The notes: a model not told the origin generated them from the letters alone. 64,000 bases of DNA from CANMIH01 sp049116335 (GCA_049116335.1 JAGDYZ010000005.1:62001-126000); one strand, 5' to 3'. Numbered from the stretch's first letter, positions 32,756-43,252 are shown. Numbers and translations: made by a program.

Positions 32756-33277
32756 TCAGCCGACGATGAGCTGTTTGAGCTGGAGCGCCTCGTGCTCGAG
32801 TTCATTCAAACGGAATCCGATGACGTCGCCGATGGTCACCATGCCAAGTAACGAAGCATTCTCTACAACCGGCATATGGCGAAAACGGCCCTGGGTCATT
32901 TGTTTGAGGACCGAGACCAGCGGATCGCCTTTGGCACAGGTCACAACCTCGATTGTCATAACATCTCCAACACGCTGTGGCAGAGTTTGCCCGGGCGTAT
33001 CCGCCAATTTGCGGACGATGTCCCGTTCCGACAAGATGCCGCAAAGCGCGCCTGTCTCATCGGTCACCATCAATGCGCCGATATGTCTATCGCGGAGAAT
33101 TTCGACCGCATGATGCAATGTCTCATCAGGGGAAATCGAAAAGACGTCCCCACCCTTTCGACCCAAAACATCTGCAACAGTCGCCAGTTCAGAATTCAGG
33201 TTTGTCTCAGAACTCTGGCTCTGGCTGCGGGACTTGGCTTGATCTTTGCGCATCGGTGCCTGATATGACGTTGGCAT
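32756..33277 (-). CDS. Tandem CBS-domain protein
   Basis: The ATG behind GGGAGGAG gives 173 residues. After a short charged N-terminus come two CBS domains (about 35-95 and 100-160). Motifs include HHAVEILRDRHIGALMV, GILSERDIVRKLA and GMVTIGDVIGFRL, and the last two carry the S/T-x-x-D nucleotide-ribose contacts. Such stand-alone CBS pairs bind adenine nucleotides and often act as energy sensors for a partner protein, which is not evident here. The protein is cytoplasmic and unlinked to its neighbours. Confidence 0.9.
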   Translation of the reverse strand: MPTSYQAPMRKDQAKSRSQSQSSETNLNSELATVADVLGRKGGDVFSISPDETLHHAVEILRDRHIGALMVTDETGALCGILSERDIVRKLADTPGQTLPQRVGDVMTIEVVTCAKGDPLVSVLKQMTQGRFRHMPVVENASLLGMVTIGDVIGFRLNELEHEALQLKQLIVG

Positions 33278-33356
33278 GGCTGCACGCTCCTCCCAAAAGA
33301 AATTCATTGGTTATAGCTAGCAGCATAACGCAAAATCAGTTTTGGCGGAGTTAAAA

Positions 33357-33542
33357 TTGCCTGAGATCACGCTAAGCCCAATGATCGCAACCGTGATTTT
33401 CACGTTGGATTGCCTGTGCGGCATGCAATATCGCCGGGTCTGGAAGGCGGAAGGACCGCGATGGCAGCTATGGCTCTATGGGGCTTTTGCGGCTCTTGGG
33501 CTGCTGTTTCTTGGCTTTGTGCCAATGGGCACCTCTCTTTAA
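33357..33542 (+). CDS. Small membrane protein of unknown function
   Basis: A TTG start behind GGCGGAG gives 61 residues; an ATG eight codons later is the alternative. The protein has two predicted membrane helices (about 8-24 and 40-57) joined by a basic, tryptophan-rich loop (YRRVWKAEGPRWQLW). I recognise no family. It converges with nqrM, overlapping its stop by 4 bp, and is divergent from the CBS gene. Hydrophobicity and the ribosome binding site support it as a real gene. Confidence 0.5.
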   Translation: MPEITLSPMIATVIFTLDCLCGMQYRRVWKAEGPRWQLWLYGAFAALGLLFLGFVPMGTSL

Positions 33543-33772
33543 GAGGCTTCCATATTCTCTAGCATTTTCTTTGCGCGAGGGCATTGAAGCCGGTCGCGCA
33601 AAGGGCTGTCAGGGTCGACGTCTTTGCTGCAGACAACACATTTGTCTGCACCGCTGATCGCATTCAGGCCACCACAGCTTCCCTTGATGGTCTTGTTCAT
33701 CAAAATAACGCCAAGCGCCATGCCCAGCATGATGATGAGAAGAAAACCGAAGGTGAAGAGGAACGTGGCCAT
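33539..33772 (-). CDS. nqrM: Na+-NQR maturation factor NqrM (DUF539)
   Basis: This 77-residue protein has one N-terminal membrane helix (about 3-24), then the conserved cysteine-rich segment CGGLNAISGADKCVVC (about 33-48) and a further conserved cysteine in RLQCPRA. NqrM is needed for assembly of active Na+-NQR, probably by delivering iron to the Cys-ligated centre between NqrD and NqrE. All conserved cysteines are present. It lies next to apbE and is divergent from nqrABCDEF, completing the maturation set. Confidence 0.93.
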   Translation of the reverse strand: MATFLFTFGFLLIIMLGMALGVILMNKTIKGSCGGLNAISGADKCVVCSKDVDPDSPLRDRLQCPRAKKMLENMEAS

Positions 33773-33796
33773 GAATGCTACGCCTTTATGTCTAAG

Positions 33797-34825
33797 TTAT
33801 GCTGTCAGCTCGGCAAAACGTGCGCTTGCTGTGGTCTTGAACGTAAGATCGGTGCTTGCTTCGTCACGATCAATGAACAACACGGCAACGTTATGTGCAT
33901 CCGCCACTTCCAGGCCACGCTCGCGCCCAAGGGTCAGCATCGCGGTTGCCCAAGCATCTGCCATCATTGCGTTTTCTGCCAGAACAGTCGCGGAGGCTGT
34001 TTTGTGCGTGATGGGACGGCCTGTGACTGGATCAATCACGTGCGAGAACCGCTGACCATCTTCTTCGAAGTAGTTGCGGTAATCACCCGACGACGCCAGA
34101 CCCAGACCCGAAACGCCTACAACATCCAGAACGCCACCCGAGAGTGCCGCGGGCTTCTCGATCCCGATCTGCCAAGGCTGACCTTCTGGGTTACGTCCCG
34201 ATGCATAGAGATCGCCACCGATCTCAACCATGTAGTCGGTGATCCCCAACTCTTCGAGCGCCTGACCAACTTTGTCCGCACCATAGCCTTTGCCAATCGC
34301 GGCGAGATAGACATTGGCGTCTGCCTGAGTTTTGCGCAGCGCACCGCCTTCTACACGCAGGGTATTGGCGTGACCCGCACGTGCGCTGGCCTCGGCAACA
34401 GCCTCAGCGCTCGGCATGGTCTTGTCGCCTTTGGCGCCAAAGCCCCAAAGTTCGATCAACGGACCCATAGTAGTGTCAAAACGACCCTCGCTTGCGATGT
34501 GAACGGCTTCGGCCGCGTCCATCACTTTTGCGAGATCTTCAGACACAGAAATTGTGTTTGTCGATGTCTGGGCGTTGAACTGCGAGATTTCTGAGGTGTC
34601 ATCCCAGTTGGACATCTGGCGATTCACTAGCGCCAAAGCGTCATTGATTCGCGCCTGAGCGACAGCTTCATCGACAGAACCCGACGGATCTACAGCAACC
34701 ACATTGTATGTGGTGCCCATGGTAAAACCAGCGATTTCAAGGACGTTAGAGCCGAATTTGCAGGCTGCCAGCGCCAGAGGCGTCAGCATGAAAGTGCGGC
34801 GGGAGAACGCGATCGGGTTGGACAA
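33797..34825 (-). CDS. apbE: FAD:protein FMN transferase ApbE
   Basis: The 342-residue protein transfers FMN from FAD to threonine residues of NqrB and NqrC. The N-terminus has a twin-arginine-like SRRTFML motif followed by LALAAC, a good lipobox, so the mature protein is probably a lipoprotein on the periplasmic face, where the NqrB and NqrC flavin sites lie. The core has GTTYNVVA near the start, VEIGGDLYASG, and TASATVLAENAMMADAWATA near the C-terminus, which bind FAD and Mg2+. It is divergent from nqrA by 170 bp. Confidence 0.93.
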   Translation of the reverse strand: MSNPIAFSRRTFMLTPLALAACKFGSNVLEIAGFTMGTTYNVVAVDPSGSVDEAVAQARINDALALVNRQMSNWDDTSEISQFNAQTSTNTISVSEDLAKVMDAAEAVHIASEGRFDTTMGPLIELWGFGAKGDKTMPSAEAVAEASARAGHANTLRVEGGALRKTQADANVYLAAIGKGYGADKVGQALEELGITDYMVEIGGDLYASGRNPEGQPWQIGIEKPAALSGGVLDVVGVSGLGLASSGDYRNYFEEDGQRFSHVIDPVTGRPITHKTASATVLAENAMMADAWATAMLTLGRERGLEVADAHNVAVLFIDRDEASTDLTFKTTASARFAELTA

Positions 34826-34995
34826 GGAAGAAACCCCTTTTCTCGGTCGATTGGGCTTTGATATCAGTTTGAAGGGCTTTTCGGCGACATTCAGAGCCTT
34901 TTCAACCCAAAAATCGCAGACAGCGATTCAGAAATTTCTGCTTTCGTCCGACACGCACTTGTCGCATAAGCCCAACAAAACTCCGCTAGAGGTTC

Positions 34996-36345
34996 ATGAC
35001 GTTGACGCGCTTTCCGCTAAGAAAAGGCCTGAATGTGCCCATTCAAGGCGCACCCAGGACCGAAATTGACACTGCTCCACCTGTGAGCACTGTTGCGATT
35101 CTGGGTGACGATTACATCGGCCTTAAACCGCGCATCCTTGTTGCCGAAGGCGACACGGTAGCCGCAGGCACCCCGGTTCTCATCAATAAAGATCTGCCTG
35201 AGGCGAATATCGTCTCACCCGTGGCCGGTCGTGTAAAAGCGATCAATCGCGGGGCACGGCGTAAGCTGATCAGCATCGAGATCGAGGTGATCGAAGGATC
35301 TGCTGATCCCGTCGATTTTTCGTCGGTTGGCGATGTATCCACGGCGGAAGGTCTGGTTGAGCGTCTCTGTGCAGCCGGTCTATGGACCGCGTTCCGCACC
35401 CGGCCCTACTCCAAGGTGCCTGCGTTTGACACACGTCCCAAGGCTATCTTTGTCACCGCAATGGACACCGAGCCATTGGCGGCTGATCCCGCGCTAATTA
35501 TCGCAGAAGACAAAGCCGCCTTTGAGGCTGGTCTGGCGGCGATCACCAAACTTACCGATGGTGCAACCTATCTGTGCCATGAAGATGGTGCGACAGTGCC
35601 CGGCGGCGACCTCTCTGGTGTTGAGGCCGCCGCCTTTTCTGGACCACATCCAGCCGGTCTTGCAGGTACACACATTCACTTCCTCGCTCCTCCGAAGGGC
35701 GATGAGACTGTTTGGACCATCGGATATCAGGATGTCATCGTCATCGGACGACTGCTTCTGACACATACCTATGACGCCTCCTGCGTGATTTCGCTTGCTG
35801 GTCCGGTCTGCAAAGATCCCCGTCTGGTGCGCACCGTTGCCGGGGCGTCGATGGCTGACGTCACCAAATCAGTTCTGCCGCAGGATCTGCCAGTTCGCGT
35901 GATCTCGGGCTCGGTTCTCAGCGGCCGCGCAGGAGAAGGCCCGGCGGCTTATCTGGGGCGTTATGCGCGACAGATCACTTTGATCGAGGAAGATCGCAAA
36001 CAGATCCCGATGGGCTGGATTCGTCCGATGTTTGCGAAATACGCCATTCAGCCGGTTCTGGGTTCTGCGCTGTCCAAGCGCACATTCCCGCTGACCTCCA
36101 ACATGAACGGTGGACGCCGCGCGATGGTACCGCTTGGCACCTTCGAAGAGCTGATGCCGCAGGATTTCCTGCCAACCCAATTGCTGCGTGCTTTGTTGGT
36201 CATGGACACCGATCAGGCGCAGGCACTGGGTGCGATGGAACTAGATGAAGAAGATCTTGGGCTGGTGGGCTTTGCTTGCCCAGCCAAATACGAATATGGC
36301 ATCGCGCTTCGCGATAGCCTATCTAAGATCGAGAAGGAGGGGTAA
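34996..36345 (+). CDS. nqrA: Na+-translocating NADH:quinone reductase subunit A
   Basis: The 449-residue protein is the first subunit of the six-gene NQR operon. NqrA is cytoplasmic, carries no redox cofactor of its own and takes part in the quinone site. The N-terminus RKGLNVPIQGAP and the rotating-carrier-like segment EANIVSPVAGRVKAINRGARR (about 62-85) are typical. Length agrees with the family. It is followed after 3 nt by nqrB. The promoter should lie in the 170-bp region shared with apbE. Confidence 0.95.
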   Translation: MTLTRFPLRKGLNVPIQGAPRTEIDTAPPVSTVAILGDDYIGLKPRILVAEGDTVAAGTPVLINKDLPEANIVSPVAGRVKAINRGARRKLISIEIEVIEGSADPVDFSSVGDVSTAEGLVERLCAAGLWTAFRTRPYSKVPAFDTRPKAIFVTAMDTEPLAADPALIIAEDKAAFEAGLAAITKLTDGATYLCHEDGATVPGGDLSGVEAAAFSGPHPAGLAGTHIHFLAPPKGDETVWTIGYQDVIVIGRLLLTHTYDASCVISLAGPVCKDPRLVRTVAGASMADVTKSVLPQDLPVRVISGSVLSGRAGEGPAAYLGRYARQITLIEEDRKQIPMGWIRPMFAKYAIQPVLGSALSKRTFPLTSNMNGGRRAMVPLGTFEELMPQDFLPTQLLRALLVMDTDQAQALGAMELDEEDLGLVGFACPAKYEYGIALRDSLSKIEKEG

Positions 36346-36348
36346 ACC

Positions 36349-37548
36349 TTGGGCTTGCGTAACTTCTTCGATCGGATCGAGCCGCACTTTGTGAAAGGCG
36401 GCAAATGGGAACAGTATTTCCCAATTTACGAGATGGTCGAGAGCTTTCTTTACACGCCGAAGACGGTGACCACCGCTGCACCACATGCGCGTTCATATAT
36501 CGATATGAAACGCATCATGACCTACGTGGTGCTGGCAACGATCCCGTGTATCTTGATGGCGTTGTATAACACTGGGTATCAGACCAATCTTGCGATTGCT
36601 GACTTTGGTGCCTCTGGCTGGCGCGCTGCCATCATCGAAGGCTTGGGGATCGGTTTTAACGCCGCAAACCCTATTGCCAACATGCTGCACGGGTTGCTGT
36701 ACTTCCTGCCGATCTACATTGTGACACTGGTTGCAGGCGGTGTCTTTGAAGTCATCTTTGCCACCGTGCGCAAACACGAAGTGAACGAGGGCTTCCTCGT
36801 GTCTTCGATGCTCTATGCGCTGATCGTTCCCGCAACCACCCCACTCTGGCAGGTGGCTCTGGGCATCATTTTTGGTGTGGTGATCGGCAAAGAGGTGTTT
36901 GGCGGCACTGGCAAAAACTTCCTCAACCCGGCCCTGACCGGCCGTGCCTTCCTTTACTTCGCCTACCCTGCGGCCATGTCCGGTGACAGCGTCTGGGTGC
37001 CCGTAGACGGCTTCACCGGCGCAACAGCACTGGCGGTTTCGGCCTCGGATGGGTTCCAAGAGCTAGCCGCACGTGGCGTGACCTGGTGGGACAGCTTCCT
37101 TGGCTTTATCCCGGGCTCCATGGGCGAAACATCCACGCTTGCAGCATTGCTGGGGCTGGCCTTCCTGCTCGCCACCAAAATCGCCAACTACCGCATGGTT
37201 GTAGGCTGTATGGCGGGCATGATTGGCTTCTCTCTGCTGCTGAACTGGATCGGTTCTGACAGCAACCCGATGTTCGCCATGCCGTGGTACTGGCACCTTG
37301 TTGTGGGTGGCTATGCCTTTGGTCTGGTGTTCATGGTGACCGAACCCGTTTCGGGCGCACACACCAATATGGGGCGTTATATCTATGGTGCGTTGATTGG
37401 CTTCATGGTTGTCATGATCCGCGTCATCAACCCCGCATTCCCGGAAGGCATGATGCTTGCCATCCTCTTCGGCAACGTGTTTGCGCCGCTGATCGACTAC
37501 TTTGTTGTTCAGGCCAACATCAAACGCAGGGCAAAACGTCATGTCTGA
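36349..37548 (+). CDS. nqrB: Na+-translocating NADH:quinone reductase subunit B
   Basis: The 399-residue membrane subunit has about ten helices, carries covalent FMN and riboflavin and takes part in Na+ transport. The FMN-attachment motif DGFTGAT (220-226) fits the ApbE recognition consensus, with T226 as the probable acceptor. The start is TTG behind a strong AAGGAGGGG; no ATG fits the family N-terminus. The stop overlaps the start of nqrC by 8 bp. Confidence 0.95.
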   Translation: MGLRNFFDRIEPHFVKGGKWEQYFPIYEMVESFLYTPKTVTTAAPHARSYIDMKRIMTYVVLATIPCILMALYNTGYQTNLAIADFGASGWRAAIIEGLGIGFNAANPIANMLHGLLYFLPIYIVTLVAGGVFEVIFATVRKHEVNEGFLVSSMLYALIVPATTPLWQVALGIIFGVVIGKEVFGGTGKNFLNPALTGRAFLYFAYPAAMSGDSVWVPVDGFTGATALAVSASDGFQELAARGVTWWDSFLGFIPGSMGETSTLAALLGLAFLLATKIANYRMVVGCMAGMIGFSLLLNWIGSDSNPMFAMPWYWHLVVGGYAFGLVFMVTEPVSGAHTNMGRYIYGALIGFMVVMIRVINPAFPEGMMLAILFGNVFAPLIDYFVVQANIKRRAKRHV

Positions 37549-38358
37549 TAAACAACAGACCCCGTCCCAGCCCCAAGGCTTCATCCGCCGTTTTCTGGCC
37601 GCTCCCCCGGATACCGTCGGGAAAACCCTCTTTGTTGCGATTTCGCTGTGTCTTGTGGCGTCGATGATTGTTTCGGCCGCCGCGGTTGCGCTGCGTCCGC
37701 TGCAGGAAGTGAACGCGCTCAAAGACAAGCAGATCAACATTCTGCAGGTCGCAGGCATTTACGATCCAAGCGAAGATGTGGTTGAGGCCTTTCAGGCCTT
37801 TGAACCCCGCATCCTTGAATTGGCTACTGGAACGTTCACAACCGAGTTCGATCCGGCCACCTTTGACGATCGCACCGCCGCAGACGATCCCGCGACCTCC
37901 GCTGCTCTGACCGATGACCCGGCAGGCATTGGCCGTCAGGGCAAATTCGTCACCGTCTATCTGCTGCGTGACGACGCTGGTGAGATTGATAAGGTTATTC
38001 TGCCGCTGCATGGCTACGGTCTGTGGTCAACGCTCTATGGCTTTATCGCTCTGGAAGAGAACGGCAACGACATCTTTGGCCTGCAGTTCTACGAGCACGC
38101 AGAAACTCCGGGCTTGGGTGCTGAAGTTGACAACCCTCGTTGGAAAGCGCTCTGGGCCGGTAAAAAACTGACGGATGACAGCGGCGAGCTGCAAATCAGT
38201 GTCACCAAAGCTGTTCCGGCTGCGGGGCCCGAGTATCACATCGATGCTTTGGCAGGCGCGACCCTCACCACAGCCGGTGTCCACAATCTTGTGAGATTCT
38301 GGTTGGGTGAAACCGGCTACAAACTGTTCTTGGATAATCTCAAGGCGGGGAAAGTGTA

Positions 38359-38359
<1 letters not shown>
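37541..38359 (+). CDS. nqrC: Na+-translocating NADH:quinone reductase subunit C
   Basis: The ATG inside the end of nqrB gives 272 residues. An N-terminal membrane helix (about 20-45) anchors a periplasmic FMN-binding domain. The covalent FMN site is DALAGATLTT (235-244), with T241 as the probable acceptor. The fourth position of the motif is alanine, where the usual ApbE consensus has serine or threonine. The stop and the nqrD start overlap as TAATG. Confidence 0.94.
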
Positions 38360-39011
<652 letters not shown>

Positions 39012-39012
<1 letters not shown>

Positions 39013-39620
39013 TGGAAGGTTTGCTTTCACTTGCGGTCAAGGCAGTCTTTGTTGAAAACCTTGCTCTGTCGTTCTTTCTTGGTATGTGTACCTTCATTGC
39101 GGTGTCCAAGAAGATTTCGACAGCGATTGGTCTTGGTATCTCGGTCATGATTGTTCAGGCGATCACTGTGCCAGCCAACAACCTGATCCTGACCTATCTG
39201 CTCGCACCCGGTGCGCTGGCATGGGCCGGTTTCCCCGATGTTGACCTGACCTTCCTTGGTCTGATCTCTTACATCGGTGTTATCGCCGCTTTGGTTCAGA
39301 TCCTTGAGATGGTGCTCGATAAGTATTTCCCGCCGCTCTACAATGCACTGGGTGTATTCTTGCCACTGATCACCGTGAACTGCGCCATCCTGGGTGGCTC
39401 GCTCTTCATGGTGGAACGGGGTTACGATTTTGCCGAGGCAGCGACCTATGGCGTCTCGTCTGGCTTTGGCTGGGCACTGGCGATCACTGCGATGGCCGGC
39501 GTGCGCGAAAAGCTCAAATATTCAGACATTCCCGATGGTCTTCAGGGCCTAGGCATCACTTTCATCACCGCAGGACTGATGGCCATGGCCTTTATGTCCT
39601 TCTCCGGCGTGAAACTCTAA
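39012..39620 (+). CDS. nqrE: Na+-translocating NADH:quinone reductase subunit E
   Basis: The 202-residue protein has six membrane helices and is the partner of NqrD. It starts MEGLLSLAVKAVFVENLALS, the usual N-terminus, and has the conserved cysteines in FLGMCTFIA (about 26) and VNCAILGG (about 120) that ligate the intramembrane Fe centre. It contributes to the Na+ pathway. It follows nqrD with overlapping stop and start. Confidence 0.95.
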
Positions 39621-39632
39621 GGGGCTCGGGTT

Positions 39633-40856
39633 ATGGCAACATTTGGCCTCGGCATCATTCTGTTCACCTTGATCGTTTTCGCGCTGGTCGCGGTGATCTT
39701 GGCCGCCCGCTCGCGCCTCGTGTCGACCGGCAATGTGAACATCACTATCAACGGTGAAAAAACCATCTCGGTTCCAGCGGGCGGCAAGCTGCTGCAAACG
39801 CTGGCTGAGCAAAAACTCTTTGTCCCTTCTGCTTGTGGCGGTGGTGGCACCTGTGCGCAGTGTCGTGTGAAAATTCATGCGGGGGGGGGATCGATCCTGC
39901 CCACCGAAGAAAGCCACATCACCAAGCGTGAAGCGGCCTGTGGCGACCGCCTGTCCTGTCAGGTTGCGGTCAAACAGGACATGGAAGTTGAAGTCCCCGA
40001 AGAGGTCTTCGGCGTGAAGAAATGGGAATGTACCGTTCGCTCGAACGAAAACGTTGCCACCTTCATCAAAAACCTTGTTCTCGAACTGCCCGAAGGCGAA
40101 GACGTGAACTTCCGCGCAGGGGGCTACATTCAGATCGAAGCACCTGCACACCAGCTGAAGTACACCGACTTCGATATTCAGGAAGAATACCGCGAAGACT
40201 GGGACAAGTTTAACCTGTGGCAGTACAATTCCGCAGTCAGTGAGCCCATCGAACGAGCCTATTCGATGGCAAATTACCCGGACGAAAAGGGCCTTATCAT
40301 GCTCAACGTCCGTGTGGCTTCGCCACCTCCGGGCTCGGTAGGAATTCCAGCTGGTCAGATGTCGTCCTTCATCTTCAACCTCAAACCCGGTGACAAAGTC
40401 ACCATTTCCGGTCCGTTTGGCGAATTCTTCGCACGCGAAACCGAAAAAGAAATGGTCTTTATTGGCGGTGGTGCGGGTATGGCCCCCATGCGGAGCCACA
40501 TCTTTGACCAGCTCAAGCGTCTTAAGAACAAAGATCGCAAGATCACCTTCTGGTATGGTGCGCGCTCGAAGAAAGAGATGTTCTTCGTCGATGATTTCGA
40601 CTCGCTGGCCGAAGAGTTCCCGAACTTTACTTGGCACGTGGCCCTGTCGGATGCGATGCCCGAGGACGATTGGAGCGGCTACACCGGCTTCATCCACAAC
40701 GTTCTTTATGAAGAGTATCTGAAGAACCACCCGGCGCCTGAAGATTGCGAATTTTACATGTGTGGCCCGCCCATCATGAACCAATCCGTGATCAACATGC
40801 TGGTGGATCTGGGTGTGGATCGTGAAGACATCATGCTGGATGACTTCGGCGGTTGA
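39633..40856 (+). CDS. nqrF: Na+-translocating NADH:quinone reductase subunit F
   Basis: The 407-residue NADH-oxidising subunit has one N-terminal membrane helix (about 3-25). A 2Fe-2S domain follows with cysteines in SACGGGGTCAQC and a later RLSCQV. Next come an FAD domain (RAYSMANYP, with the R-x-Y-S flavin contact) and an NADH-binding domain (GGGAGMAPMRSHIF, then YMCGPPIMN). All expected cofactor motifs are present. It is the last gene of the operon and is followed by a terminator. Confidence 0.96.
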   Translation: MATFGLGIILFTLIVFALVAVILAARSRLVSTGNVNITINGEKTISVPAGGKLLQTLAEQKLFVPSACGGGGTCAQCRVKIHAGGGSILPTEESHITKREAACGDRLSCQVAVKQDMEVEVPEEVFGVKKWECTVRSNENVATFIKNLVLELPEGEDVNFRAGGYIQIEAPAHQLKYTDFDIQEEYREDWDKFNLWQYNSAVSEPIERAYSMANYPDEKGLIMLNVRVASPPPGSVGIPAGQMSSFIFNLKPGDKVTISGPFGEFFARETEKEMVFIGGGAGMAPMRSHIFDQLKRLKNKDRKITFWYGARSKKEMFFVDDFDSLAEEFPNFTWHVALSDAMPEDDWSGYTGFIHNVLYEEYLKNHPAPEDCEFYMCGPPIMNQSVINMLVDLGVDREDIMLDDFGG

Positions 40857-40881
40857 TCTAAAGAAACATTGCGAAAACTGA

Positions 40882-40910
40882 GGGGTGGGACAGTGTCCTG
40901 CCCCTTTTTT
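40882..40910 (+). terminator. Rho-independent terminator after nqrF
   Basis: GGGGTGGGAC pairs with GTCCTGCCCC (with two G-T pairs) around a 3-nt loop and runs into TTTTTT, 25 nt after the nqrF stop. It closes the nqrABCDEF operon. Confidence 0.9.
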
Positions 40911-40939
40911 GTGTGATACCTACGGTTCTGAAGTGCGGC

Positions 40940-41608
40940 TCAAAACGGTTCAATCACTTCGATCAGCTCAGGCCCCGCGGCCCGGTTGGAGTTCACAGCG
41001 GGGTCGACCCGGTGAAAGGACAGCAGATCCTCATCTGCGGCGCGCATCAAAGGCGCAGCCCCGTGCCCCTCTTCACCCAACCATTTTCCCCAGTCCTTTG
41101 GCTCCAAAACCACCGGCATTCTGTGATGAATTTTTGCCAATGACGTGTTGCCCCCCGTCGTCACGATAGCACAGCTCCGATACGCGAGATCGCCCCGCCG
41201 CCAATCCTGCCAGACGGCCGCAAAGGCCAGCGGGGCGCCGTCACTGCGGAAGATGTACCAGGGCAGACGGTTTCCAACGGGATCTTTGGTCCATTCATAG
41301 AACCCGGATGCCGGAATGATACAGCGCCGCTGACGACAGGCCTCGCGAAAAGCGGGTTTCTCGGCAATCGTCTCGGCACGGGCGTTGATGAGCAGCGGAC
41401 CGTCCGTTGGAGATTGGTACCAACTTGGAATGAACCCCCAACGCATGGGCGCATAGTGCCGTCGCTCTGTGCCGGCCAAGACAACAGGGATTTGGGTTGT
41501 GGGGCACACGTTAAAGTTTGGGGTAGCGGGCAAATCATTGGCTGGCGCAGCGTCAAAGAGCTGAGCCATGGCATCGTTGGGAAGAGTGACAGCAAGACGT
41601 CCACACAT
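40940..41608 (-). CDS. SOS response-associated peptidase family protein (SRAP/YedK)
   Basis: Starting at MCGRLAV, the protein has 222 residues. In this family the initiator Met is removed and Cys2 becomes the N-terminal residue that cross-links covalently to abasic sites in single-stranded DNA, so the start is firm. Other family signatures are NARAETIAEKPAFREA, PASGFYEW and the catalytic HHRMPVVL histidine. It protects or processes abasic sites at replication forks. The ORF extends upstream to 41680, but that part crosses the terminator of the next gene and is rejected. Confidence 0.94.
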   Translation of the reverse strand: MCGRLAVTLPNDAMAQLFDAAPANDLPATPNFNVCPTTQIPVVLAGTERRHYAPMRWGFIPSWYQSPTDGPLLINARAETIAEKPAFREACRQRRCIIPASGFYEWTKDPVGNRLPWYIFRSDGAPLAFAAVWQDWRRGDLAYRSCAIVTTGGNTSLAKIHHRMPVVLEPKDWGKWLGEEGHGAAPLMRAADEDLLSFHRVDPAVNSNRAAGPELIEVIEPF

Positions 41609-41645
41609 AGCCCAAAGATCGAACAGGATGAGCCCGGACGCAAAC

Positions 41646-41671
41646 AAAAAAGGCCCCCTATTCGGGGGCCT
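41646..41671 (-). terminator. Rho-independent terminator after the 5'-nucleotidase gene
   Basis: On the minus strand AGGCCCCCG pairs with the GGGGGCC arm around a short A/T loop and is followed by TTTTTTG. It starts about 20 nt after the stop codon of the 5'-nucleotidase gene. Confidence 0.9.
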
Positions 41672-41692
41672 CATGATCATAGAAATCTGCGA

Positions 41693-43252
41693 TTACTTCG
41701 CAGTGATACGACCGTCGGTATAGGGCTTAACCGGGCCCATTTTCGCCATGTATTCGGCGGTTACGTCAGCCAGATCCGGGCCAAAGTCATAGGCGTTCTG
41801 AGCGTCACGGAACATTTTGTACCCGTCTCCGCCGTTGCGCACATAGTTGTTCGAAACAACACCATAGGTCTTTTCAAGGTCGATCGCTGCACCGCCAACC
41901 ATCACGTCCGACACACGCTCACCGGCGGGTTTCGACACGTCAAAGGTAAAGCTCATCCCAGCAACCTGCGGGAAACGACCTGCGCCTTCTTCGTGCTGGC
42001 TAACGCCATTTTCCAGCGCCGCAACAATGGTCGCCCCGGTCACCTGGAACGTCGACAGCGTGTTCTGGAACGGCAGAACCGTCAGAACTTCACCCATGGT
42101 GACTTCACCCGCATCGATTGACGCGCGAATGCCGCCGCCGTTCTGGATCGCGATTTCAACGCCTTGGTCTTTCACGCGGTCAAGCATCGCATCCGCGATG
42201 ATGTTGCCCATCGAGCATTCGACCGCACGACAGGAGCCACGCTCACCATCAATCGCTTCGGCGGTTTCCGCAACAACCCGGTTGCGGATCTCTTCCAGAG
42301 GCGCTGCAGCCTCTGCGATACGCGCTTTGGTGGCCTCGTGCTCATGCACACCACCGTCCATGATGATCGGCTCTCCCTTGGCTTCGACAATTTCACCTGC
42401 ATCGTTGAAGGTGACGTTCAGCTCGCCCAGGAATTTACCATAGGCGTAGGCCTGAACAATTGCCGTGTCGCCTACCATGGTTGGGTAAGGACCTTTGGCT
42501 TTTTCAGAAGTGTTCGAGAGGAATGTGTTGGAGTGACCCCCAACAATCACGTCAACACCGGTCGTGTTCGCCGCAACATGCTGATCGACGCCATAGCCGG
42601 AGTGCGACAGAACGATGATTTTGTTCACACCCTCAGCGGTCAGACGATCAACTTCACCTTGCACCGCCTGAACCGGATCAGTGAAAATGACGTTTGGTCC
42701 GGGCGAGGCGAGTTCATCGGTGTCCTGTGGTGTCAGGCCAATCAGGCCGAGTTTTTCACCATCACGCTCGATAACTGCTGACTTGGCAAGCTTGCCGTGC
42801 AGCATCGCTTCACCCGAAACATCGGCGTTCGACATCAATACAGGAAAATCCACAGCATCCATGAACCCGCGAAGAACTTCGGGACCATCGTCAAACTCAT
42901 GGTTGCCGACAGTCATACCGTCGTAGCCCATCTTGTTCATCATCTCAGCCGCAAGCTTGCCCTTATAGTAGGTGTAGAACAAGGTGCCTTGGAACTGGTC
43001 CCCACCATCAACAAGGATGGAGTTCGTCGATCGCGCGCGTGCGGCTTCAACAGCTGTTACAAGACGCGCTGACCCACCAAAACATTTGCCTTCCGCATTG
43101 CTTTCAGCGGAACAGCCTGAATCGTATTTGCTGATCGGTTCAAACCGGGCGTGAAAATCATTGGTGTGCAAAATGGTTAGCGAATAATCGGCAGCAGCGG
43201 CGCCGGCCGAAAGCGCCAAAGCGGCAACGCCGGTCAAAAGACGGAATGACAT
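41693..43252 (-). CDS. Periplasmic 5'-nucleotidase / UshA-like metallophosphoesterase
   Basis: From MSFRLLTG the protein has 519 residues. A signal peptide is cleaved near AGAAAADYS. The metallophosphatase domain has LHTNDFHARF, VDGGDQFQG, GNHEFDDGP and a late GGHSN. The C-terminal substrate-binding domain includes NGGGIRASIDAG and VVSNNYVRNGGDGY. It probably hydrolyses 5'-nucleotides or UDP-sugars in the periplasm to recover nucleosides and phosphate. The reading frame is open to 43537 but has no start signals there. The gene is divergent from the DUF952 gene. Confidence 0.92.
   Translation of the reverse strand: MSFRLLTGVAALALSAGAAAADYSLTILHTNDFHARFEPISKYDSGCSAESNAEGKCFGGSARLVTAVEAARARSTNSILVDGGDQFQGTLFYTYYKGKLAAEMMNKMGYDGMTVGNHEFDDGPEVLRGFMDAVDFPVLMSNADVSGEAMLHGKLAKSAVIERDGEKLGLIGLTPQDTDELASPGPNVIFTDPVQAVQGEVDRLTAEGVNKIIVLSHSGYGVDQHVAANTTGVDVIVGGHSNTFLSNTSEKAKGPYPTMVGDTAIVQAYAYGKFLGELNVTFNDAGEIVEAKGEPIIMDGGVHEHEATKARIAEAAAPLEEIRNRVVAETAEAIDGERGSCRAVECSMGNIIADAMLDRVKDQGVEIAIQNGGGIRASIDAGEVTMGEVLTVLPFQNTLSTFQVTGATIVAALENGVSQHEEGAGRFPQVAGMSFTFDVSKPAGERVSDVMVGGAAIDLEKTYGVVSNNYVRNGGDGYKMFRDAQNAYDFGPDLADVTAEYMAKMGPVKPYTDGRITAK

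Noticed and set aside
33584..34594. A 336-codon plus-strand frame opposite nqrM and apbE
   Set aside because: It is antisense to apbE and nqrM, both well supported, and its composition is rich in Cys and His as expected from reversed coding sequence.
39549..40784. A 411-codon open frame on the minus strand opposite nqrE and nqrF
   Set aside because: It is antisense to two subunits with intact cofactor motifs and shows no domain of its own.
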